Part shown: positions 8,223-12,877 of the stretch, one piece after another
How positions within the stretch are numbered: the first letter of the stretch is position 1
Layout of the letters: each line of letters starts with the position of its first letter
Source: an uncultured Bacillota bacterium
GTDB taxonomy: Bacteria; Bacillota_I; Bacilli_A; RFN20; CAG-826
NCBI GenBank assembly: GCA_946623775.1
Contig: CAMORJ010000042.1
Coordinates: 1 to 12,877 of the forward strand
Length of the DNA: 12,877 bases
Direction of reading: 5' to 3'
The notes under the pieces: generated by a model
Databases searched by the model: none
What the model was told of the DNA's origin: nothing
Seen by the model: only the letters and a program-made list of their open reading frames with translations
Made by a program: the position numbers and the translations under genes

Positions 8223-8230
8223 CACCTTTC
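8223..8230 (-). promoter_or_regulatory. Ribosome binding site that decides the rhamnosidase start
   Basis: GAAAGGTG on the - strand ends six bases before the ATG at 8216. The alternative GTG start at 8225 lies inside this site, which argues against it. Confidence 0.7.
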
Positions 8231-8237
8231 AGCTATC

Positions 8238-8261
8238 TATAATGGAAGCGGAAAAATTATA
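8238..8261. promoter_or_regulatory. Candidate operator, copy 1 of the AAGCGGAA motif
   Basis: The + strand core AAGCGGAA (8246-8253) is flanked by TATAATGG on the left and AAATTATA on the right. The outer six bases of the two arms are perfectly complementary (TATAAT/ATTATA). The site covers the -10 box and the probable transcription start of the rhamnose operon, where a bound repressor would block transcription. It shares the 9-mer AAGCGGAAA with the other two copies. Confidence 0.5.
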
Positions 8262-8285
8262 TTATGTACGCGCGTGTAGTTGAAA
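8256..8285 (-). promoter_or_regulatory. Probable promoter of the rhamnose operon
   Basis: A consensus -10 box TATAAT lies at 8256-8261 on the - strand, giving an expected transcription start near 8249 and a leader of about 33 nt. The -35 region (TTTCAA at 8280-8285, or TTCAAC at 8279-8284) is a poor match, so the promoter may depend on an activator or be weak. The spacer carries an 8-bp palindrome, ACGCGCGT, which stands out in otherwise AT-rich DNA. Confidence 0.5.
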
Positions 8286-8290
8286 GTTTG

Positions 8291-8328
8291 TGATGATAAT
8301 TGCTCAATAAATAGCAAATATATCGTCA
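8291..8328. promoter_or_regulatory. Imperfect 38-bp inverted repeat upstream of the rhamnose promoter
   Basis: The outer arms TGATGATA (8291-8298) and TATCGTCA (8321-8328) match at 7 of 8 positions. Within them, TTGCT (8300-8304) and AGCAA (8313-8317) form a second perfect pair around an 8-nt centre, though this inner pair is not concentric with the outer one. It lies just upstream of the weak -35 region, a position typical of activator sites. No T-run follows, so a terminator for the regulator gene is less likely. Confidence 0.35.
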
Positions 8329-8334
8329 TTTTCA

Positions 8335-8358
8335 ATCATTATAAGCGGAAATAATCAT
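8335..8358. promoter_or_regulatory. Candidate operator, copy 2 of the AAGCGGAA motif
   Basis: The core AAGCGGAA (8343-8350) is flanked by ATCATTAT and ATAATCAT, which are complementary at 7 of 8 positions, giving a 24-bp near-palindrome. It lies directly after the stop of the DeoR-family gene, about 97 bp upstream of copy 1. On the - strand it also contains a TATAAT. Confidence 0.5.
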
Positions 8359-8364
8359 GTCCAA

Positions 8365-9129
8365 TCAACTGTTAAAGATATTGTTGTGGTTCTTTTTCAT
8401 TTCTTCGACCACCGAATCCTGGCTGTCGGTGCAGATCATATCGAAATCTTCAAGCGGTGCTACGCGATATAGTGCTTTGGTATGGAACTTGCTGCCGCCC
8501 ACCACAAGAATCTTCTTGTCCGAGCGTTGCATCGCCATCCTCTTGAGTTCCATGGTTTCAAGGCTTCTTTCATAGGAGCCGTCTGGCAAAACACTCGCGG
8601 CTCCACAGAACATCGCATCAAAGCGGAAGGTCGATAGCATGGAAAGCGCAAGCCCTCCGTTCGTTGCGCCGCCATTATAGCGAAGGTTGCCACCAAGCAA
8701 GAACAGATTCACATTCTTTCGATTAGCAAGCACAGAGGCAAGCTGCAAGCCATTGGTTACAACCGTTTTATATGAGAGGTCCATGCGTTCGGCCAACGCA
8801 AAGCAAGTCGAGGAATTGTCGATGAAGACGCTTCCGAATTCGACGGGGTGGGAAAGCGCAACGCGCGCGGCGCTTTCTTTCTCTTGCCCATCCATATCCA
8901 TACGCACAAAGATGGACACTTCTTCGCCGTTTTCGATATGGATTGCACCGCCATGGGTTCGCTTGATCATTCCGAGTTTTTGCATCGTTGCCAAATCTCT
9001 TCGGATTGTCGCGGGAGAGACATAAAGAATGGCCGCCAATTCTTCCACGGTGGCCCTGCCTTTGTTTTTAATGTGTTCGGCAATGGAGTTATATCGTTCT
9101 AAAACAAATAGATTGGTTCCTTCAGCCAT
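8365..9129 (-). CDS. DeoR-family transcriptional regulator, probable rhamnose repressor
   Basis: This 254-residue protein has the usual DeoR-family length and layout. A winged helix-turn-helix covers about residues 24-62, with the family signature VSPATIRRDLATMQKLGMIKR and HGGA. A DeoRC sensor domain follows, with FIDNSSTCFALAERM (about 102-116), VVTNGLQLASVL, LFLLGGNLRYNGG and the late ELKRMAMQRSDKKILVVGGSKF segment. DeoR-type RhaR regulators control rhamnose genes in several bacteria, and this gene lies upstream of the rhamnose operon on the same strand, so it probably senses a rhamnose pathway intermediate; the exact effector is inference. The start is supported by GAGG at 9136-9139, six bases upstream. 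A possible -10 box TAGAAT lies at 9154-9159. The 139-bp gap to the rhamnosidase suggests that the operon has its own promoter. Confidence 0.9.
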   Translation of the reverse strand: MAEGTNLFVLERYNSIAEHIKNKGRATVEELAAILYVSPATIRRDLATMQKLGMIKRTHGGAIHIENGEEVSIFVRMDMDGQEKESAARVALSHPVEFGSVFIDNSSTCFALAERMDLSYKTVVTNGLQLASVLANRKNVNLFLLGGNLRYNGGATNGGLALSMLSTFRFDAMFCGAASVLPDGSYERSLETMELKRMAMQRSDKKILVVGGSKFHTKALYRVAPLEDFDMICTDSQDSVVEEMKKNHNNIFNS

Positions 9130-9177
9130 AAATTGCCTCGCTTTTCATCTCAAATTCTATCAAAGGAGATGCAGAAA

Positions 9178-9211
9178 CGAAAATAAACAATCAAAATCGA
9201 AAGCAAACAAT
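9178..9211. promoter_or_regulatory. Tandem direct repeat in the regulator promoter, candidate DeoR-type operator
   Basis: Two 14-bp units on the + strand, CGAAAATAAACAAT (9178-9191) and CGAAAGCAAACAAT (9198-9211), match at 12 of 14 positions and start exactly 20 bp apart, about two helical turns. They lie 49-82 bases upstream of the regulator start, near the expected -35 region of its promoter. The shared end AAACAAT recurs inverted at 9259-9265, just before the divergent small membrane gene. Tandem CGAAA/TTTCG-type repeats fit DeoR-family binding and autoregulation. Confidence 0.5.
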
Positions 9212-9214
9212 GGT

Positions 9215-9245
9215 ATGAGCATTTCCGCTTATTGCCTTAGGCAAT
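9215..9245. promoter_or_regulatory. AAGCGGAA motif copy 3, with adjoining palindrome
   Basis: On the + strand ATTTCCGCTTAT (9221-9232) is the exact reverse complement of the core of copy 2. An outer ATGA at 9215-9218 is also shared, so 16 of 18 positions agree. Right next to it is a perfect palindrome, ATTGCC-TTA-GGCAAT (9231-9245). The flanks here do not form the symmetric arms seen in copies 1 and 2. The site lies between the divergent regulator and acyltransferase units. Confidence 0.45.
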
Positions 9246-9270
9246 CCCGTCAATCATAATTGTTTCGCAA

Positions 9271-9516
9271 ATGGTTTTGCTCACAAATCCGATATTGCTG
9301 ATTCCCTTTTGCTTAGGGCTGTTATTTCTTTTGGCATTCCTTTTCATTAAGAGATTCTCAGCCATCGGGAATCTATTCGGCGTGGCCGGGTTAGTGGCAT
9401 ACGCGATTTTAGAAATGGTTTTCGGAGCCTCCTACATTGAGGTGATCGTGACTTTGCTCATCGCCCTGGCGGTTTATTTGGTTTGCTTTGGCATTCGCGG
9501 GAGGCTCCGAAAATGA
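9271..9516 (+). CDS. Small hydrophobic membrane protein, three predicted helices
   Basis: This encodes 81 residues of unknown function. Three hydrophobic segments can be seen, at about residues 5-27, 31-52 and 56-76, followed by a basic tail (RGRLRK), which suggests that the C terminus is cytoplasmic. The gene ends in TGA overlapping the ATG of the MBOAT gene (ATGA at 9513-9516), so it is translationally coupled to it and is probably the first gene of the acyltransferase operon. The ATG at 9271 has no convincing ribosome binding site, and an in-frame TTG at 9277 is possible. A role as an accessory subunit of the acyltransferase is inference from position alone. Confidence 0.65.
   Translation: MVLLTNPILLIPFCLGLLFLLAFLFIKRFSAIGNLFGVAGLVAYAILEMVFGASYIEVIVTLLIALAVYLVCFGIRGRLRK
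9499..9504 (+). promoter_or_regulatory. Ribosome binding site that decides the MBOAT start
   Basis: GGGAGG lies eight bases before the ATG at 9513, inside the last codons of the small membrane gene. It supports this start over an in-frame TTG at 9483, which lies upstream of the site. Confidence 0.75.
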
Positions 9517-10913
9517 ATTTCACCTCCCTCGTATTTTTCTTCTTTCTGCCCATTACGCTCTTCCTCCATTGGATCACGCCTTCGCGCTTCCGCTGGATTC
9601 CTTTGTTGGCCGCCAGCTATTTCTTCTATGGCTTCTTGAACCCCTGGCTTTTGTTCTTGATAACCTCTACCACCCTTGTTTCTTATCTATGCGCAATCGG
9701 AATTGAGAAGCACCCAGCCTTAAAGAAATTCTTTTTAATACTCACGCTTGTCGCAACATTGGGACTGCTATTTGTATTCAAGTATTTGGATTTCGCGTTG
9801 TCGCTATTCGTCCATGCTGGGCTTAGCATTTCTTTCTATCCCCTGAATCTTGTATTGCCCGTAGGCATATCCTTCTACACATTCCAGACCATCGCCTATG
9901 TCGTCGACGTCTATCGCGGGAACGCAAAAGCGGAAAAGCATATTGGGTATTTCGCGTTATTCATTTCCTTCTTCCCGCAGCTTGTTGCTGGGCCGATTGA
10001 GAAATCAGGCAATCTATTGCCACAGCTGCGTGCGAATCGTTTCATCGATATGGATGATTTTGGGGAAGGGCTCAAGTATTTCGTATCCGGATTCCTGAAG
10101 AAGATAGTGCTGGCCGATTTCCTAGCCATATATGTCAATTCCGTCTATCGGGATTTAGCGATGTTCTCGGGCTTTGAGATACTGCTGGCGACGTTTTTGT
10201 TCGGCTTAGTCATCTATGGGGATTTCTCGGGGTATTGCGATATCGCATTCGGCTGCGCCAAATGGCTCGGGGTCAATCTTTCGAAGAACTTCGACCGCCC
10301 ATACCTATCCTCCTCCTTAAAGGAATTCTGGAATCGTTGGCACATCACATTGAACGAATTCTTCACGGATTACATTTATATCCCGCTTGGAGGAAACCGT
10401 AAGGGGCGTGTGCGAAAATACATCAACATCGCGATCGTTTTCTTCATAAGCGGTTTATGGCATGGGGCGAGCATCCACTTTGTGCTTTGGGGCTTGATCC
10501 ATGGCGCCCTCCTAATCATCGAAGACCTTCTTTCGCCTTTGCTTGAGAAATGGAAGCAAAGAAGAGGAGTCAAGATTCTGTTCATGGTTTTGACCTATCT
10601 GTGCGTCAATATCGCATGGCTGTTCTTCCGCGTGCAATCGGTGACGGAAATTGGGATCGCGTTCAATAGAATCTTCACCGGATTCGCTTCAATCCACAGC
10701 CTATCCTTCTTCGATCCTCTGCACATTCTTTGGGCGATTCTGGCGGTCGGACTGCTGGCCTATCTTCCTTATATGCCCCAAATCAAAAGCGAATCCGGCC
10801 ATAACTATTCAGCGATATCGATGTACGCCTTGATGATATTGATCATCGGGTTTTGCTATTTCAGCAACTATTCCACTGGAGGGGAGAGTAGTTTCATCTA
10901 CTTCTCATTCTAA
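9513..10913 (+). CDS. MBOAT-family membrane O-acyltransferase (AlgI/PatA-like)
   Basis: This 466-residue polytopic protein has the motifs of the AlgI branch of the MBOAT family: LPVGISFYTFQTIAYVVDVYRG (about 113-134), FFPQLVAGPIEK, YGDFSGYCDIAFG (about 230-242), and the signature NFDRPYLSSSLKEFWNRWHITL (about 261-280) with His277. The invariant catalytic-type His317 lies in SGLWHGAS. Family members pass acetyl groups from a cytoplasmic donor across the membrane to a partner that modifies exopolysaccharide, teichoic acid or peptidoglycan. The length is normal (AlgI is about 520). The start at 9513 is supported by GGGAGG at 9499-9504. The next gene starts two bases after its stop and encodes the SGNH-type partner, which is the standard arrangement. 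The polymer modified here cannot be read from the sequence. Confidence 0.93.
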   Translation: MNFTSLVFFFFLPITLFLHWITPSRFRWIPLLAASYFFYGFLNPWLLFLITSTTLVSYLCAIGIEKHPALKKFFLILTLVATLGLLFVFKYLDFALSLFVHAGLSISFYPLNLVLPVGISFYTFQTIAYVVDVYRGNAKAEKHIGYFALFISFFPQLVAGPIEKSGNLLPQLRANRFIDMDDFGEGLKYFVSGFLKKIVLADFLAIYVNSVYRDLAMFSGFEILLATFLFGLVIYGDFSGYCDIAFGCAKWLGVNLSKNFDRPYLSSSLKEFWNRWHITLNEFFTDYIYIPLGGNRKGRVRKYINIAIVFFISGLWHGASIHFVLWGLIHGALLIIEDLLSPLLEKWKQRRGVKILFMVLTYLCVNIAWLFFRVQSVTEIGIAFNRIFTGFASIHSLSFFDPLHILWAILAVGLLAYLPYMPQIKSESGHNYSAISMYALMILIIGFCYFSNYSTGGESSFIYFSF

Positions 10914-10915
10914 CG

Positions 10916-12331
10916 ATGAAAGCGAAGACGAAATTGATCATATCCCTTGCGGCAACCGGAATCATGCTCATCTCGGTCCCCGCATCCATCGCGTCGATGG
11001 CTTTTGCATTGCCTTCCGTCTATTCCTCTACCTTCTATGGCGCGATGAAAGGCAAATTGGATCTGCTGAAGGAAAAGAAAGAGGGGACACGTGTCATCTT
11101 TATCGGAGGATCAAGCGTTCCTTTCTCCTTGGATTGTTCCCTCATCAAACAAGAGCTTCCGTCCTTGGAGCCGATTGATTTCGGCCTATATGCTTCCCTG
11201 GGCACGACGATGATGCTCGACCTTGCTAGGCCGGACATCCAAAAAGGCGATATCGTCATCATAACCCCCGAACAATCCGAACAGACGCTTTCGCTTTATT
11301 TCAACGCCGACGAAGCGTGGAAAGCGCTCGATTGCGATACCTCATATTTCCATCGCTTGGCCTCAGGAAAGAAAGCAGCGCTTCTTTCGGCGATGCCGCG
11401 CTACGTCGCAGATAAAATCAAATACAGCAAAGACAGACTCGATCCAACGGGAATCTATAAGGCCAGCAGCTTCAACGAATACGGAGACGTTTCGGCCTCT
11501 AGGCCATATAACATCATGCCGGAAGGAATTGACGCCAATCAGAGAATCTCCTTCGCAAAGGAATCCATATCCAAGGATTTCGTCTCCTATCTGAACGACT
11601 TCCATAAAGATGCCTGGAGCAAAGGAGCGAAGGTTTATTACCGGTTTGCGCCTGCAAACGAAGAGGCGATTGAGAACAAAGATGAGGTGGATGCGTTTTA
11701 CGAGCATCTAGCATCTTCCTTGCGGTTCGATATCATGGGCGACCCCCACCGCAGCATCATGGAAAAGCAATGGTTTTACGACACCAATTACCATTTGAAT
11801 TCCTCGGGCGCCATTAAATTCACAAAAGCCGTGATTCAGGATCTGAAGCTTCTGCTTTCGGATACGAGCAAAACCAATATCGAAGACCCCGAGCTTCCTC
11901 CGCTATCGCCCGTTGATTATGTCCATGGCGACGACAGCGACCTTCCCTGCTTTGAATTCGGAGATTCCAAAGAGACATATTTCATTGAGTCGCTTTCCGA
12001 ACTCGGCAAGACGAAGGAGCGGATCGTCATTCCGACCTATTACCAGGAGAGGCCAATCGTAGAATTCCGTCAAAGCGTCTTCCAAAACGCCAAGAAATTG
12101 AAAGAAGTCGCAATCCAAGGCAACATCCGTTCGATTTTGGACGATTCCTTTGCGAACTCTTCCTTGGAGCGGATCGTCATTCAATCGACCGACCCCGCTT
12201 CCATCAGCATCGGGAAGGGGCTGCTGAATGATTGCACCGCCGATATCTACGTCCCAAAAGACAGCCTCAACGACTATATCGTCCATTACCAATGGGCACC
12301 TTATGCAAGTAGGTTAAAAGCATCCTCTTAA
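10916..12331 (+). CDS. Membrane-anchored SGNH-type acyltransferase/hydrolase-like protein with C-terminal BspA-like leucine-rich repeats
   Basis: This encodes 471 residues. A single N-terminal hydrophobic segment (about 7-33) is a signal or anchor, placing the rest outside the membrane. Residues 58-315 resemble the AlgJ/AlgX/DltD-type SGNH partners of MBOAT proteins. Block I is FIGGSSVPFSLD with probable nucleophile Ser66, and the last block is FYDTNYHLNSSGA with Asp289 and His293. A Pro- and Asp-rich linker (about 315-345) leads to about 120 residues that read as BspA-type leucine-rich repeats. These show the pattern RIVIP, VFQNAKKLKEVAI, IRSILDDSFANSSLERIVIQ, and the typical ending IYVPKDSLNDYIVHYQWAPY. 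It probably transfers acetyl groups delivered by the MBOAT protein to a surface polymer, and the repeats may bind that polymer or the wall. It starts two bases after the MBOAT stop without a clear ribosome binding site, so coupling is likely. The fusion is unusual. Confidence 0.8.
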   Translation: MKAKTKLIISLAATGIMLISVPASIASMAFALPSVYSSTFYGAMKGKLDLLKEKKEGTRVIFIGGSSVPFSLDCSLIKQELPSLEPIDFGLYASLGTTMMLDLARPDIQKGDIVIITPEQSEQTLSLYFNADEAWKALDCDTSYFHRLASGKKAALLSAMPRYVADKIKYSKDRLDPTGIYKASSFNEYGDVSASRPYNIMPEGIDANQRISFAKESISKDFVSYLNDFHKDAWSKGAKVYYRFAPANEEAIENKDEVDAFYEHLASSLRFDIMGDPHRSIMEKQWFYDTNYHLNSSGAIKFTKAVIQDLKLLLSDTSKTNIEDPELPPLSPVDYVHGDDSDLPCFEFGDSKETYFIESLSELGKTKERIVIPTYYQERPIVEFRQSVFQNAKKLKEVAIQGNIRSILDDSFANSSLERIVIQSTDPASISIGKGLLNDCTADIYVPKDSLNDYIVHYQWAPYASRLKASS

Positions 12332-12355
12332 AGTCAATACGCATACATGGGTCGA

Positions 12356-12877
12356 TTATTTTGTATTTAATGCAGCCTTAAGCGATTCGATTACTCGTTC
12401 CGTCCTGATCTTTGCCCCTTCGGTGGACAAGTGGTTATCGGTTCCATAGAAATAATAGGGGTCGATTAGGCTGTCCTCGATTGTGCTGAGGAATGGCAAT
12501 TCGAGGTTTTCCTTTAAGTATTGGCCTAGTTCCAGGATGCTTGCTTTGTCCGAATCTTCGGAGATGCTATTCTCCATCCTTGGGGAATAATCGTAATAGA
12601 CTTCCGCCCCTGCATCTTTCATCTTCTGCATCGCCGCGTTGAATAAATCCAAATCCTCCATCGGGAAATGTTTCTTGTTGTAGTATGCGCGGCGGATTCC
12701 GAAGTTTTTCCTTTCTTCGTTGTTTTCCCTGAACAGACAATAATCCCCGTAGGCGTTATAAGAAGACGACGACACTCGGTTACCATCTTCATCGAAAAGA
12801 TTGGGGCTAAGGGAATAGAGATGCCTTTCTAGATGCGCTCGGTTTTTGAAGAATTGGCCCAAAGAGGAGAAATAGCC
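12356..12877 (-). CDS. Second SGNH-type protein, 3' part only (5' end outside window)
   Basis: This reading frame stays open to the window edge, so about 173 C-terminal residues are visible and the start is missing. The protein is a paralog of residues 160-310 of the convergent SGNH gene. SSYNAYGD matches SSFNEYGD, GAEVYYDYSPRMENSI matches GAKVYYRFAPANEEAI, and FYGTDNHLSTEGA matches FYDTNYHLNSSGA. It ends shortly after this last block and has no leucine-rich repeats. The Asp before the catalytic-type His is two residues upstream here, but four upstream in the other copy. It converges on the first SGNH gene with a 24-bp gap in which I see no hairpin. It presumably belongs to another acylation unit beyond the window. 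Confidence 0.75.
   Translation of the reverse strand, partial: GYFSSLGQFFKNRAHLERHLYSLSPNLFDEDGNRVSSSSYNAYGDYCLFRENNEERKNFGIRRAYYNKKHFPMEDLDLFNAAMQKMKDAGAEVYYDYSPRMENSISEDSDKASILELGQYLKENLELPFLSTIEDSLIDPYYFYGTDNHLSTEGAKIRTERVIESLKAALNTK

Noticed and set aside
8216..8225. GTG start for the rhamnosidase at 8225
   Set aside because: The GAAAGGTG ribosome binding site would overlap it, while the ATG at 8216 has ideal spacing and begins with the family-typical N terminus.
8365..8696. Several frames overlapping the DeoR-family gene on both strands
   Set aside because: The regulator's winged helix and sensor domain read through in one frame over the full length; the others are shadows without start signals or recognisable motifs.
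9483..9512. TTG start for the MBOAT gene at 9483, adding ten residues
   Set aside because: The ATG at 9513 has GGGAGG eight bases upstream, forms the usual ATGA overlap, and starts the protein just before its first helix.
11903..12292. 129-codon open frame on the - strand opposite the repeat domain of the SGNH gene
   Set aside because: It is antisense to a coherent domain that continues the SGNH protein without interruption; the Val- and Asp-rich composition is typical of a shadow frame.
12332..12355. A terminator between the two convergent SGNH genes
   Set aside because: The 24-bp gap has T-rich bases but I find no inverted repeat that would form a stem.

Overview
The window reads as a Bacillota-type chromosome segment. 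Most genes are preceded by a recognisable Shine-Dalgarno sequence, TGA is used as a normal stop, the catabolic genes have a DeoR-family regulator, and one protein ends in BspA-like leucine-rich repeats, which are common in host-associated anaerobes. Sampled lines run about 50-58% GC in the rhamnose genes but about 35-38% GC in the first gene. I cannot fix the genus; a gut or rumen Bacilli/Erysipelotrichia-like organism is a guess.

Layout. (1) 5-1072 (+): an AT-rich DUF805-like membrane protein with an unassigned C-terminal domain, followed by a 198-bp gap with short repeats and a clear intrinsic terminator. (2) 1271-2113 (+): an aldo/keto reductase, convergent with the rhamnose operon and separated from it by a bidirectional terminator. 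(3) 2171-8216 (-): a tightly coupled L-rhamnose operon, transcribed in the order alpha-L-rhamnosidase (GH78), rhamnulokinase, L-rhamnose isomerase, rhamnulose-1-phosphate aldolase. Upstream, on the same strand, lies a DeoR-family repressor (8365-9129). (4) 9271-12331 (+), divergent from the regulator: a small three-helix membrane protein, an MBOAT O-acyltransferase, and an SGNH-type protein with a C-terminal BspA-like repeat domain. This looks like an exported-acetylation module for a cell-surface polymer. (5) 12356-12877 (-): the 3' part of a second SGNH-type gene, paralogous to the first and convergent with it, running off the window.

How the parts work together. The rhamnosidase has no signal peptide, so imported rhamnosides are probably cleaved inside the cell. 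Free L-rhamnose would then be isomerised, phosphorylated and split to dihydroxyacetone phosphate and L-lactaldehyde. No transporter, mutarotase or dedicated lactaldehyde enzyme is in the window; the neighbouring aldo/keto reductase is only a possible candidate for the last step. In the second module the MBOAT protein would carry acyl groups across the membrane and the SGNH protein would transfer them.

The most notable unexplained signals are in non-coding DNA. A shared motif with core AAGCGGAA occurs twice upstream of the rhamnosidase and once upstream of the regulator, two of the three copies inside near-palindromes. A phased tandem repeat lies in the regulator's promoter region. An exact 17-bp inverted repeat links the end of the aldo/keto reductase to the inside of rhaD. 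I see no RNA genes, CRISPR arrays, insertion sequences or phage genes.
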